In this document: one piece after another, positions 22,466 to 34,962 of the stretch
Layout: each line of letters starts with the position of its first letter
How positions within the stretch are numbered: position 1 is the stretch's first letter
Origin: Boesenbergia rotunda
Lineage: Eukaryota; Streptophyta; Magnoliopsida; Zingiberales; Zingiberaceae
NCBI GenBank assembly: GCA_024364735.1
Contig: JAGFNQ010005393.1
Span: 17,526 to 81,525 of the forward strand
Direction: 5' to 3'
DNA: 64,000 nucleotides
Translations under genes and position numbers: made by a program
The notes under the pieces: model-generated
What the model was told of the DNA's origin: nothing
Database searches by the model: none
The model's input: the letters and a program-made list of their open reading frames with translations, nothing else

Positions 22466-22579
22466 CCTTTTATCAGAAGACATGTTCAATGCATATTCAA
22501 TAGAAGTAGCAACCTGTGTGATGTTCCATGGGTTAACTAAAAGAGCACCAGCTCCAAGGGATTATGCTGCTCCTGCAAA
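22466..22579 (-). pseudogene. Captured exon fragment of trehalose-6-phosphate synthase (TPS1-like)
   Basis: Minus-strand reading: FAGAA, stop, SLGAGALLVNPWNIT, QVATSIEYALNMSSDKR. This follows the C-terminal part of the glycosyltransferase-20 domain of plant class I TPS (FAGAAQSLGAGA...VNPWNIT.VA.SI..ALNM), where the enzyme binds UDP-glucose. Only 38 codons remain, with one in-frame TAA at the residue that is normally Q, and the next codon after AGG is a stop. The fragment lies inside hAT-2 on the transposase strand. It is either a captured fragment or an old TPS pseudogene carried along. Identification is by remembered family motif, not by search. Confidence 0.7.
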
Positions 22580-23677
22580 CTACATAAGAGAACAAAAAGA
22601 ATGAGTTAAACATATTTATCATACACATGGAATGCAAGGAAAATTGTATATTATGAAGCAGGGCATCTTTGCATTTCACAAAAGAAATGAAGTTGCAACT
22701 TGCAAATATACAAAGATTGACAAAGATAATCAATTACAACAACATATGCAACTGATAATTAAACACTTCAACAGTTGAACACTCAATTTATATAGAAACA
22801 AAAGTTATTAAGTTCTTCATAGAATACATAAAATGAATTATGCTAACTGGTCTTAGAAAGAGATTCCACTGACTCACTGACCATATCAATTGTTGCACTT
22901 TTTTATTGCATCCAACTTTGGGAAGCATACTCGCCGACTCTGAAATACAAAATTAATGAAAAAGAAGACAAAATGAAACAATGTTGCATTAGCAAGAATC
23001 AAATGGCAGGGCTCTTAGACAAAATGACAATGCTACATTAGCAAGAAGACAAAGTAATACTGAATATTATTGTAGTACCTGCAGTATTATTGTAAGCTAC
23101 AAACATAAAAGGGAATCATCATAAAAGGGAATTGATATCATTAAAAGATAGCAATAAATTAAGAAGGGATTTTGAAACTATAATATTATGATGTGACAAT
23201 AAGGAATCACAGTAAAATTGCAAATATGCTGAAAAAATCCACCTGTTTTGGAAGATCCGTCGATTTCACAGTAAAATTGCTCAGCTTTTTTTACTGACTA
23301 CTGAGCAACTCCTAAAGTCACATATAGTTCAGCAAATATATTCATTGGAACAACTAAAGTCACCAAAAAGTATTAGAGCAACTCCTAAAGTCACAACATT
23401 GAGACAACTTCATTGTTTAACACTATTACACCAAAAATATGACAAATGTAACAGTTCAAAGCTAAAGGGACTAAAGTTCAGGAACAAATCAGCAAATCAG
23501 CCCCCCCCCAACTTAGCCATGTCATGTGTCAGCAAATCAACAATCCTTTCCCAATCAAGCTGCATTATATAAATCAAATAGCATAAGATTAATATTTACT
23601 ACAGCATGTCAGATTAATATTTACCGCTCAGTTCAAGGTCAAGTTAAATTAAATACAATATTTAAACATACCGTTGA
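22580..23677. other. hAT-2 internal non-coding DNA
   Basis: AT-rich, between the TPS fragment and the last transposase exon. A short stretch around 22860-22930 is bounded by splice-like sites on the minus strand but gives no recognisable peptide. Confidence 0.4.
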
Positions 23678-25966
23678 TTATTGTGGCATCAGTGTTGTCG
23701 AAGAAGATGAGTCCATTATAATTTTTGAGAATTCTGATTAAAAAAAGCAAGTTAAATAAATACTTTAAAAGTTTATAATTATAAATAAAAATCAAATTAT
23801 ATTTTTCTTAAAAAGAGAAACTTACCACTTTCAAGTTTTTCCATATCCTCTAAAATTTCTTCAATGTTAAGTGGTTTCAAATTTAATCAAAGCCAATCTT
23901 GAGTACAAATAAGACTTTCTACCACCATAGGAGTCAATGAACTCCTAAAACAATCAAGTACCCGACCACCAGTACTGAAAGCAGATTCTGAAGCAACTGT
24001 TGATATTGGAACAGCTAATACATCACGAGCAATTTGAGCAAGTATAGAAAATCTGTGACAATTTTGCTTCCACCATCCCAAAATGTCAAAAGTATCACAA
24101 TACTCTTCAACAATTTCATTAAGATACTTGTCTAATTCTGACATATTACCATCACCAAAAACTTATGCCTTTTGTTTCTTATATTTCGTTATAATTGATT
24201 GCCTTTTCAAATCATCCATATTTGTTGAAGCATCTTTACTGCCAACTGATTCTGAAATAGAAGGAACTCTTGAAGTATTACATTGAGGCTCCATTTTGTC
24301 CTTATAATTCTTGTACAAAGCAAATAAAGTGTCCTTTATTATCTTTCCCATTCTTGCACCTTTCTCATCTCCATATAATTCAATCAACATAAATTCTACA
24401 AAATCTAATTTATGCCTTGGATCAAGCACCACCGCAATATAAAGCAACTTATTAATTTTCTCAGGATCTCCCCAATATATGTCAAATTTATTTTTCATTT
24501 TAATTCCCATTGAATACACATCAAGATCATCACTTTCTTGCCACTCCATCAAGATGGTATGAATGTAACTAATCTCATGTGCAAAAGTATTGGATGTGAC
24601 ATACAAAGATCCAGGAACTTTTAATGTAAGCTCATAAAATACTCGTAGTAGAGATGCAAAAAGTCTAACATTAGCCCAATCAACACTTGTTGGCTTCCCA
24701 TCAAAAGTCTTTAATTCTCTTTTAGGTTTACCATCTGATTCAAATATCATCTCTCCATTCTCATTCAAAATAGTATGTCATTCTGTGTATTGAAGATCTA
24801 ATTTAAAACATGGATCTTGTTCATCAAATCTATCAAAAGCTCTTTCAAATTTTTGAGTTGTATTCAACATCAAGAAAGTTGAGTTCCATCTAGTTGGTAC
24901 ATCTAAACATAATGAGCTCTTGCTTTCAATTTTTTCAATCTCTACACATTCTTTGAACTTGCTTAATCTAGAGGGAGTTTGCTTAACATATTTAATTACA
25001 TTCCTAACCTTCACCACAGATTGATTTATATCTTTTAATCCATCAGCAACAATCAAATTGATTATATGAGCCACACATCTCATATGAACATATTCTCCCT
25101 TCATAATAGTGGAATTCCAATTAATCATTTTTTTCTGAAATTATTGATAGCAACATCATTTGAACTTGCATTATCAACTGTAATAGTGAAAATTCGATCA
25201 ATTCCCCAACCTCTCAAGCAATTTTCAATGGCTAAGCTAATAGTCTCACCTTTATGACTTGTAATTGGACAAAAATTGAGAATTCTTTTCTGTAAATTCC
25301 AATTTGTATCAATAAAATGAGCTGTTAGACACATATAATTGATTTTTTGAATTGATGTCCATGTATCAGTGGTCAAACAAACTCTTTGTGTTGAATCATG
25401 CAATAATTTTTTCAATTTTTCCCTTTCAACTGTATATAACTCAACACAATCACGTGCAATTGTCCATCTTGAAGGAATTCGAAACTTTGGACATAACATA
25501 GCCATAAATGTTTTAAATCCTTCTCTTTCTACAAATTTGAAAGGAAGTTCATCCATTACGATCATTTTAGCTAATGCTTTTCTAGATGCATCTTGATCAA
25601 ATTTCCAAGAAGTCAAACACACTTCACCCTCTCTTGAACTTTGTAAAGTTAATTGTGCTTGAGTTGTTTCAACAGCAGAAGGGTGTTTTTTACATGAGGT
25701 AATATGAGATCTCAAGCTTGTCGTTCCATTTTTGTATGGATCACAAAAAAATTCTTTATCACAATATTTGCATTTAGCTTTTATATCCGATGCATCATTA
25801 GTAAACTTTATGAAATGATCCCATACTTCACTTCTTGGTTTCATTGCTTTTCTCTTAATTACCTTCCCTACTCTACAGCTATTTTTGTTCCCTCTGAAGG
25901 ACCAGTTTCAGATTGTGGTATTGAACAACTATTATTAACATCCATATTTGATAAATCTTCTTGCAT
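23678..25966 (-). pseudogene. hAT-2 transposase (BED zinc finger, RICESLEEPER-like), broken
   Basis: The start ATG at 25966 (MQEDLSNMDVNN) lies in a short N-terminal part that is frameshifted near 25870. Next comes the BED finger (WDHF, CKYC...H-x4-C) at about 25830-25690, then the RNase H-like core (TTDTWTSIQKINYMCLTAHF; VDNASSNDVAI), HMRCVAHIINLIV, LDVPTRWNSTFLML and VLDPRHKLDFVEF. The C-terminal dimerisation block is WWKQN...VPISTVASESAFSTGGRV. A 92-bp GT-AG intron (23825-23734) leads to a last exon 23733-23678. Lesions: frameshifts at about 25870, at an A7 run near 25128 and near 24775; in-frame TAA at 24163 and TGA at 23887. The intact enzyme would bind the AACCGAA repeats and excise the element. 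Confidence 0.9.
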
Positions 25967-26889
25967 TGATATCAGATCAATGATGCACAAATACTGTTCA
26001 AAATATTGCAAGATGTGATAAAACTGTTTAAAATATAAATAACTATAGCTGAAAGATAAATATGAAACTTGAGTTCATCAGAATTCATCAAAATTCATAT
26101 GTCATACAATATCAATGATTAAAATTTCAAACTGTTAAGTATCATAACTTTCATAAATCATACTTACCAATTAGGACTTAAGGCAATTGCTTGCTGTTGT
26201 GGACTTGTGGAGACTGGAGTTGTGGTCGGATGTGGGGACTCAGCCACTGAGAAGGTGAGAGAGGAAGGCTGAGACGTTGAGCCAGTGAGTACCGAATGAG
26301 ACGTTGAGTAGAGAGAGCCGAGAGGAAGGCTGAGACGTTGAGTAGTCAGAGGAAGGACCGAATATCTGCGAGACTGCGACGGGTTACTGGAGGAGGCACG
26401 GTTAAGCAGGGAGGAGAGTTGTAAAGGTGTGGAGTCGCTCGAGGAGAGATGCAGGCGATCGGCGGAGAGCTGTAGGCGGATCGGCTGAGAGAGTTGTAGG
26501 CTTGTAGCTACGGCAACACGGCGACGAGAGGAGTTGTGCCGGCGGAGTTGTAGCCTTGTAGGTGATCGGTTGTGAGAACAGAGAGACGAGCGAGAGGCGA
26601 GCGACGCCGACGAGCTTGGTGCGTGCAGCGTGCAGCGTGCGGGCGGTGCTGCCGAGCGGCGAGCGACGAGCGGGGAAGTTAGGGATTAGGGTTTACGTTT
26701 TAGCCTTTTCATGATTTCAATTATATATTTAATGATTTACATATTAGAATATTATTTAATATTTACACAAATCACAATTACACTAGTTGCAGGCCAGCGG
26801 CCCATCAGTCCGCCGTCCACATTATGCAGCAGCCACCACTCGCCAGCCCACTTGCTATCCAGCCCCAACAGCCCACCCAATCGAACTGA
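25967..26889 (-). promoter_or_regulatory. hAT-2 transposase leader and promoter region
   Basis: Upstream of the transposase. The stretch 26170-26680 is markedly GC-richer and G-rich on the plus strand, with a repeated GAGACGTTGAG motif (26268, about 26307 and 26330). It probably represents the 5' UTR and promoter; no TATA box assigned. Confidence 0.4.
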
Positions 26890-27080
26890 TAATTTCAGTT
26901 TGTTCGATTTAACCGAATAACAGGGTGAAAAATCAAAACCGAATCGAAATAACCGAATTTTAAAAACCGAATTAACCGAAATTCCGAATTAACCAAAATT
27001 CTGATTTAACCGAACCGAAATTAAAAAATCGATTGGTTCGGTCGGTTTATTCGGTTTAACTAAATTTTTGCTCACCCCTA
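26890..27080. repeat. hAT-2 right terminal and subterminal repeats
   Basis: Mirror of the left end: clustered AACCGAA/TTCGGTT motifs from about 26890, ending with CTCACCCCTA at 27071-27080. Confidence 0.85.
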
Positions 27081-27088
27081 ATAAATAG

Positions 27089-28957
27089 TAATGATTAAAA
27101 TTATATTTATTTTTTAAAAAATAAATATATTTGATAAATTAAAAATATATTATCATTAAATTAAAAATTTTAAGTTAATTAAATATTAAATATAAATTAT
27201 AAATTAAATTAAATTAAAAAACATATTAATTTATTTATTTATTAAAAATTATAAATAAATTAAATTAAACATCATAATTATTTAAAATATTAAATGAAAA
27301 TTATAAATTTAACTAAATTAAAAATTATAAGTTAGTTAATTTATTAATTAAATTAATTAATTAATTAAATTAAAGATTATAAATATTTAAAATATTAAAT
27401 GAAAATTATAAAAAATATTAAATGAAAATTATATACGTGTTATTTGTAATTTATGGTCTATAAAAAAGTTATATAGAGGTTTTTGTATTACATAAAGAAT
27501 AATAGAATTTTATGTTTGTGATGTCGTATCGATATAGCATATAGAAAATTATAAAAAAAAATTATTAATAATTTTAACTATTGAAAATATCCTAATAAGT
27601 ATTTATATTTTTGGCATGGTATCTAGGTAGCATATTAAGAATTATAAAAAAATCTTTTTTAGAGTTTAATCAATGGAGATGCTCTTAGTTAGCAATTGAA
27701 GTATAATTCAACCACATAATTATTAAAATCAGAATAACCGAAAACAAATAATTAGCCCTAATTAAATCAGTATCCTCTTGCATGAAGAATCACATATGTT
27801 CACTGTGATTGGGGACCTGATTAAAAACTTTACCTAAAAAAAAATAGATTCGCTATCTTAACACCCCGAGTCGATCCCATGAATATAAAGGGAGATTTAT
27901 ACAGATACATAGACAACAAATACATAATGAGATCGAAAATATAGTTCATCATCTTCTGAGAATCAATCCCTGACTTTTACATAAAAATATCATACATCAA
28001 TCATCCGTGATATGCCTAGGAATAAAAATTTTACCTCAAAAATGCACCTAGCACTCCTTATATTTATTGAATACTTCAAACTTCATTTCAAGTCGAATGA
28101 TTAAATATTTCATATTGTTAAACACTTTTTAATAATCTCCAGTTAAACTCACATACTTTTAGAGTTTGTGGACGAGTCCTTAAATTTTTCCCTATTTAAT
28201 CTATAGTCAAACTGTTGAGCTGACCTCATTTCAATCAGGACAAAAATAAATGGAATCCTGGACGTCCCTTGTTAATTTGCTTTATAGCGTCTCATCGTAC
28301 ATTTTACTTTCCAAAAATATCATTATTTTTTATATTATTATAATAATTAAGGGGCCTTTGATATATATTCGATAATAAGAATGATAATAAATTTTAATCG
28401 AGGAATTTAATTATAAGTTTAGTGATAACCTAATAGAGATTGGATTATAAAATTAAGAATATAATATTCATAGTTTGATTTCGATTCTCGTATATTAAGC
28501 ATCATAAATAAAAATTAAATAGATTTCATTTTTATTCCCACCTTTTAAACCTGCTTACTAAGTGCGTCCTAGAAACTTATAACTGTTATAAGTTATAACA
28601 TCTACATTTTTATTCTGATTAATATTAATAGATTGTATTGTACTAATTATAATTCATAATTGCAATGATATAGTATTTTATTTTTGATCAACATTGACAT
28701 AGCAATATTTTTATTTTGATCAACATTAATAATATTATAATATAGTAATTATAATTCATAATTCTTATAATATGGACTTTCATCTCTGATTAACATACAT
28801 TAATATCATAATATAGTAATTACAAATCATAATTACTAGAATTACCATAATATAAATAATTTATTTCTAATGAATACTAATAATCATTATACTGTAATAG
28901 TTATATAATCATGATTGTTACAACTATACAAGAATAGTAATTACACAATCATAATTA
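27089..28957. other. AT-rich intergenic region
   Basis: No coding sequence seen. Very AT-rich, with runs of ATTAAAT-type simple sequence to about 27450. Confidence 0.6.
28600..28957. repeat. Degenerate AT-rich tandem repeat
   Basis: About three diverged units of roughly 100-110 bp containing ATAGTAATTATAATTCATAA and GATTAACAT(A)-like segments. Immediately left of the Tat-1 insertion. Confidence 0.45.
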
Positions 28958-28962
28958 TTATA

Positions 28963-29699
28963 TGTTTCGAAAGGAATCGATGTCGACGGCCAATCACCAA
29001 GATTCAGTCAATGCGGATGCTGACGATAGAAGAACTCATACCCTACGAGATTAACATGAGTGTTAGGGGAACACACCGGAGGTTGTCCGGCGAAGCCCAC
29101 TCCGACGCTCAAGTCAGTGCCTCGATTCAGGAGATAAAGAGAAGGTAAAAAAGGTATGCGTTAAGTAGAGAGAGCGTAACCCCCTTATCGGAGGGGTTGG
29201 AGTACCTTTTATACCTACGGCAACTGTCTCACGAGTCTCCACGATCTTTGTCACGTCCCCCAATTGTCGGTTACAAGATAACCTTTGTAATGGTTCATGC
29301 CGTCATTAAGTTCGAACCGTTGCGATAATTATGGGTCATGATGACTCCGCGATAATTGGTGAGGGTTATCCGCAGATTCGAAGAAAGGGGGCCCGTTCCT
29401 TGAGACAGAATGCTTCTTGGGCTTCGCTTCCCCGAGGTGATCTCGTGGTCTTATGGCTCGGGGGGTCCCGAGCATTTTTCCTTCCCGAGGTGGTCTCGGG
29501 GACCTGGCTTCCTGAGGTGATCTTGAGAGTGCGTCTTCTAATTTGATCTCCGGGGCATGTCTATTCGCGGGGGGTCTCGAGGGATCCCTTTCCCGAGAGG
29601 GTCTCGGGAGCTCCGGAAAGAGAGTCGTTCAGACTCGCTATATCTTGTCACATAGATTTTTCAATCTGTGTCAACCACGGGGTGCTCAACCCTATCACA
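28963..29699 (-). repeat. Tat-1 3' LTR (left copy)
   Basis: TGTTTCGAAAGG to CCCTATCACA on the plus strand, matching 52157-52884 with moderate divergence. It is followed at 29700 by a minus-strand purine tract (complement of AGCCCCTCCCTTC). Confidence 0.9.
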
Positions 29700-30291
29700 A
29701 GCCCCTCCCTTCAAGTCTGATCGAAGGAAGTGTTGTCGATTGATTAGACTAGTGTTTGTACTGAAAAAGCTATGTCACATTGGGTCCTTGCACCCATTAC
29801 TGCTTCCTTGGCTGTTATATTGGGTCCAAGAATTATAGAATTTGCCTTAGGTCTCGAGGCAATCCCTTTTTGGTTTTGTCTTCCCCAAAAAGGCTTCTAT
29901 GATTTTCGAGATACTGCAATGATACTCATCCATCCTTCATAGAGGTGCATGGCGCTCTTTAATGGCGACGAAGCCCTTCACGAATTCCTCGTCGCCACGT
30001 GCCCCAACTGCTCTCCTCACGATCTCTTACTGACGTGCATAGCTGTAGCAGGCTCACGTCAAGCGACTGTTCCATGGTGCTACCCTGATGTGGTGGTTTC
30101 TTGCCGTCCGCGTGCCTTGCCCATATTGCGCACATGCGAGCGGCTTCCTCCGTATAAGAAGGGAAGGGGAGGCGAAGACGTTCGACCACCTTCTGGCTTC
30201 GTTGTTTGGTGAACCTCGTCTTCATCTTCTTCCCTAAGGATTCTTTTCGCGTAAGTCTTCTGCCTCCTTCTCGTCTTTTTCCTTATGAACC
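29700..30291 (+). promoter_or_regulatory. Tat-1 region between 3' LTR and antisense ORF; probable antisense promoter
   Basis: No conserved coding. A TATA-like CCGTATAAGAAGGG sits at about 30150, some 140 bp before the antisense-ORF ATG, consistent with a promoter for the plus-strand ORF. The small ORFs here are unsupported. Confidence 0.4.
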
Positions 30292-32873
30292 ATGGAAGGT
30301 TATTGAGATGAGTGGTATGAGTCTGCCTCTTCAAGAGTGAGGTCGGAGGCTTTGCAGGCAGCCATTGAGGCCTACGACATTCCGGCCGAGATCGCGGTGG
30401 TGATCCCTAAAGTAAACCAGATGCCGGTGGAGCCTCCCGTAGGTTTCTTTACCTTCTTTCTGAGGCAAGTCGAGTCAGAGCTCCGCTTCCCCATTCCTCT
30501 TTTTTTTTCATGAATGTGACCTCCTATTTTGATATCTCCCTTCACCAGATGGCTCCCAACGTCTTTGCTCAGATGGGCTGGGCGTACATTATCTTCAAGC
30601 TCTTCAACATCCCCTTGACCTCTCGCCTTTTCCATTCCTTCTTCGTTTCGATCGGCTCGCGAGGGGCTTTTAGCTTTTCAGCGTATCCCGGTCATAGGTT
30701 CTCAGGGGGGTTCCCTTCCTCGCACAAAGTGTGGAAGGAAAAGTTTTTCTTCATCCGACTGCGTGCGTGGCCCTTCAATCCTCTCCACTGGACGGAGGAT
30801 CTGCCGACTCCTCCCTCACTAGGGAATTTTCTCCAGAGTCTAGCGTACCAGTGCGCCAGGAACATACTCTCCGGCATGGATTTCAGTGGTCCAGGTCTGG
30901 TGCAGAGTGAGGAGCTCATGTACCAAGCAAGCCTTAGCCCTAAAGTGACACGAATTAGCCTCAGCCTCGGTAAGTTCATCTTTTCCATCAATGCATGTTA
31001 GTTCTAACTGATATTCTCTTGACTGGTTATTGTAGAGGAAATCATGTTTTCGAGGGTGATGCATCAACTTATCAAGTGGGATAAAGCCAACAAGGAGGCT
31101 CTGGATCCTCCCCCAGCCACTCCTGGTGTACCCTCTACTTTAGTCGAGCCCTCGGAGAGGACTGCTGAATCGTCCAGTGAGCATGTCATGCAAGAGCGGG
31201 TAGAGGCTCCTGCTGCGCCTCCACCATTTGCTGACCAGGGGACTTCAGGTCCGTCGGTTAACCCAGAGATGGGTGTCCCTTCGGGGGATGACCCACCCCC
31301 TGCCGCTGTCCATCCGGAAGGGGTCACAGAGGAGTCGTCGCCCCCCGCTGCCCCCATCAACATCCCAATTCTCTGGTCGGCAGAAGAGGAAGGTCCCGGA
31401 AGGCTTAGGCCCTAGATAGAAATGGCTGGGCCCTAGTGGCCCCAGCACACTTCCATCTATTTCTGAGGAGGATGTTTCACCTTCCGATGGTGAGGAAGCT
31501 ATTCCTCTATCTCCCCCTTCTCCGTTGACTGCCACTCCAGAGGCAAGTGGCCAGGCCTCCGGCTCTTCTTCGGTCGACCCTGCCAAGACCACGAAGGGTA
31601 AGCAAGCATTACCCACCCAATATCGAATGCAGCTTGACCGCCTTCGAAAAAGGCTAGATGCGATGTTGGAGGCTTCCATGTAATCTTTCCCCTCGGTGCA
31701 GTTGAAGGAGGTTCCTGTCGAGGGCCTTTCTTCCGAGGGGACTTCCAGCTCTGAGGAGGGCGACTCCGACCATTCTACACTGTCACCTAGAGCTTCCACC
31801 GTCCAGTCACTTCCCCGCGCAGGGGCTCATTACCTTCAGGGAGCCGAGATGACACCCCGAGATCTCCAGGAGGGGAAACCGTGCGAGTCTCTGCAGGGCC
31901 TCTCACTACCCTCCGTGAGTCCCTTTTGGAGGTGCGTGTTCCAGGTATATGGACTATTTTCTTGTATGCTTTATAATTCCTTGGTGCAATGGTAGGCGAC
32001 GAAAGACTACCTGACAGCCGACCATGGCTTGTACGCCTGGCCAAAGATTGAGGCCTTGACCCACCGAGCACTGAGAGTAGAGGCCGCAGCTGACCATGAG
32101 CACCGAGCGGGACTTATGCAAGCGGGGGTCAACAGAGTTCTCCGAGCGAAGGTGGAGCATTAGCTGGACACCCTGCTGGTCAGGGAGTCCTCCCTATAGA
32201 GTTCCAGGCACCGGGAGCGTTTGGCGTATGAGAGGGTTGTGGCCATCACCAACGACCTGCTCCGGGTGACTCAAGAGCGGGATCAACTTCAAGTGAAAGA
32301 GAAGAAGTTGTCGGGGGATATCCGCCTTCTGGAGGCCTCAGGCGGGAGATTGAATGAGCGTGTTAAAGACCAAGCACGCCAGCTCACCCAGAAGGAGTCT
32401 GACCTCATGATGGCGGTTGATCTCTTGTCTGACTTCGAGGAAGATCTGGCCTAGGCACGGTTGGAAGTATGGGCCGCCTCGAACAGGCTCAAGGAGGCTC
32501 TGGCGTACCAAGACAAAATGTCTGCTGAAATGGAGCAGCTAAAGCATGCCAAGGAGGCAGCCGAGGTCGAACTGTGCAACTTTTAGGCTGCTTAGGCTTC
32601 CCGTATTAAAGAGGCTGAGGCAAACTTCAAGGCTAAGTTTCTGGAGTCGGATGCATTCAGCGATATCATTGTCAGCCAAGTAATGAAGCGCTTGAAGCAA
32701 TGCTTCCACGGGGCCATCGACCAACTGAGGATGACCCAACTTTTGCCTCCCGATGCTGACCTGGGTTTCATGAGCATCGACCGAGTTTGGGAAGAGTTCA
32801 CGCCCAAGGAAAAAGAGTTGTAGGATTATTTGCTACCCGGGAGCTTGGCCCCGATGTACCCCTTTGGATTATA
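30292..32873 (+). pseudogene. Tat-1 antisense additional ORF (putative gypsy-type transposon protein, Transposase_28-like), spliced, decayed
   Basis: The ORF lies opposite to the element's gag. The N-terminal domain reads EALQAAIEAYDIP ... QMAPNVFAQMGWAYIIFKLF ... RPFNPLHW-like (LRAWPFNPLHWTEDLPTP), the plant domain annotated as putative gypsy-type transposon protein; its function is unknown. GT-AG introns at 30970-31035 and 31932-31995 join in frame (S-L|EEIMFSRV; SLLE|ATKDYL). The middle is proline/serine/acid-rich, and the C-terminal third is a long coiled coil (ITNDLLRVTQERDQLQVKEK) ending near LAPMYPFGL. Stops at codon 5, 32162, 32453, 32584 and others, plus a frameshift at the T9 run near 30505, make it a pseudogene. 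Confidence 0.75.
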
Positions 32874-34466
32874 ATGAAAATATTTCTTTGCCTTACTGTC
32901 CTGAGTATGCTTTTGCGTTTGTCTCCTTGTTATATTTGTCTTCGTCGTGAGGACCAAGAGCGTAGAAGGACCGATGTTTCTTTCCGACTCCAAGAGCTAG
33001 ATTGCCGATTAACCTTCTTGAAAAATAGGTATTCCCTCTCAGCCCCTGGGGTAAGGAAGTCAGGGAGCCACTGCTCGTCCCCCGCAGCCCCTTGGGTTAG
33101 TTTTAGGGACCCAGAACCCCCTGTGACACCAGGTGTCTTATGGGATTTTTGGGTTTGATCTTGAGTGTGGATCTCCCCAAGATAGCCCCGAAAGCCCAAC
33201 TGCCAGGTCTGCAGTTGTTCATCTATGGGACCCATGTTGGCTCCTTTCTCTATTGAGTGTTTGTGGCCTCCGAACCATCGTCTACGGGCCCCAGGCGATC
33301 CATTGAATTGACCCATAAAAGTTTGCGAATTCCCAGACGCCGCAGGGGCATGCCAATCAATGGTGACAGAAAAGATGCAACGCTTCAGGATTGACGTTCA
33401 ATACTGCTCCTACACCGTGCCCTCATTAATGCGGATGGGAAACCATCTCTATAAAGGTGAAAGGTCAACGTGTTCGTTCTCCTCCATCTTTCCTACCCAT
33501 TCTCATGGACCAGGACGGGAAAAGAGGTTGCAGCCTGGAGGGGAACCCGACGAGGAAGCAGGTTCACCGCCCAGAGGGGTGCGAAGCCCTGTTTGCCCAG
33601 GCTAAGTCAGGTGCTCCTCGAATCCCCTATGAGGCACCCCACCTTCCGGTACATCCTCCATCGTCCCCCCTTCTAATAGGGGTTTTCTACATCACTGGGG
33701 AGCATAGCAGAGATGATATCACACCTTTCCCGGGAGAGTACGGTGGAGATGGACCCACATGTTTCACCGGAGAGTCTCGAAAAGACATTACATGCTTCGC
33801 CGGGAAGCATAGCAGAGATGATATCATTTGTTTCACCCGGGAGCATCTCCTGGTGGTTCATCTCCTGTCCATCTCAAATGCTCTCCTCCGCTTAGTCTCT
33901 CGCTTCCCTGAGTTGTGGGCATCGGTAGTCAGTCGGGCCTGGAGTAGTTTGTCATCTGAGGAGGAGTTGTAGCTGTCGCTCCCCCTTCTCTTCCCTTTGT
34001 ATTTTACAATTCATCTTTATTCTTAAATGTGAGTTGATTGTAAGAGGTAATCAGGGTCTTTGAATGGAACTGTTTCACCCATGTGTACCCTAAGTCGTTC
34101 TTGTTCCTCTTTCGTCCGTGAATGGTCATGAGAAGGGAGGACCCAGAAGTCCCAGCCGTGACCGAAAATTCAAGGGTCCTGACCATAATAAAGATGGTTC
34201 CCTGCTTACTCGCCACTGGAAGACGGTTCCGAGCTAAGCGATCATGCGGGGATGCTGAAGCGATAGGGGAGAACCCGGGCAAAGGAGTGATCTCCTCTAT
34301 TGGATCCACTGATTGTATCCCCTATTTTTTGTATTCCCTTGAGATGTCATTGTCAATGTATTTCCCGTAGAGATGAAGGAAAACACTTGTTACATCTGAT
34401 GTGTAAGCGCTTCGAGTAGTAATAAGATATTCTACTGGTTTCACCTTGTATGAGGATGCTTGTTTC
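32874..34466. other. Tat-1 region downstream of the antisense ORF
   Basis: No recognisable protein. Contains a TATA-like CTATAAAGG at about 33450 followed by a 171-codon open stretch (33457-33972) of low-complexity composition with internal duplications (GAGCATAGCAGAGATGATAT at about 33700 and 33807). I do not call it a gene. The Copia-2 target duplication GTTTC ends at 34466. Confidence 0.45.
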
Positions 34467-34962
34467 TGTTGAGGCAATCTATGGTCCGGAGTGACCAAGT
34501 GTTTTGATATTTGGGCAAAGGGTTTAAGTTAGGTTTCCCTTGTGTTCTTATATGTGTATGTTGAGTGTGCAGGTTGTACAGGTTACACATATAGACTTGG
34601 CTGAACGGTCTCGGTACAGTGAAGGGTGGCATGGAGACAAGCTGGAGGCTTGTGTGCACTCGAGGGACCTTGGAGAGCAGGGACGATGAGCTGAGGGGCG
34701 CAGACTTCGAGGCTGTATGTGAAGGGTGGCATGGAGGCAAGCTGGAGGCTTGTGTGCGCATCCGAGGGACGAGGGTCGAAGATGAAGAGGGCGCGAAGGC
34801 AACAGTCGAGGCTGCTGATGAGGAGCCAGTCGAGTCGTGAGGGTATGAGTGTTGTGTGAATGTACTCGGGAAATCCTAGGGTTCGAGTGCGGAGTGGAAT
34901 GTACTCGAAAAGGGTAACCTTAGGTGTGTGAGTAGACCAGTCGACTGGCCTGAGGGCAGTTG
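34467..34962 (+). repeat. Copia-2 5' LTR, first part
   Basis: Matches 47509-48001 of the 3' LTR. Contains a 100-bp direct duplication (GAAGGGTGGCATGGAG at 34621 and its copy at 34721). It stops at the gypsy insertion; 34958-34962 is the AGTTG duplication. Confidence 0.92.

Larger units (their letters stand above)
20400..27080 (-). mobile_element. hAT-2: hAT DNA transposon with intact ends (6,681 bp)
   Basis: The ends are TAGGGGTGAG... and ...CTCACCCCTA, perfect 10-bp terminal inverted repeats, flanked by an 8-bp target duplication ATAAATAG (20392-20399 and 27081-27088), the diagnostic duplication length for hAT. Both ends carry dense AACCGAA-type subterminal repeats. A BED-finger transposase gene lies on the minus strand (25966-23678) and is broken by several mutations, so the element could move only in trans. 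About 3 kb between the transposase and the left end is not needed for a hAT and includes a captured host-gene fragment at 22466-22579. Confidence 0.93.

Noticed and set aside
28370..28560. GGGGCCTTTGATAT start considered as a MITE end
   Set aside because: No matching inverted end or target duplication could be found.
29780..29950. Hydrophobic open stretch (SHWVLAPITASLAVILGPR-like) considered as an organelle-derived insert
   Set aside because: No recognised plastid or mitochondrial gene; it is more simply Tat-1 interior.
33457..33972. 171-codon plus ORF in Tat-1
   Set aside because: Low-complexity, internally repeated, no recognisable domain, inside decayed element DNA.
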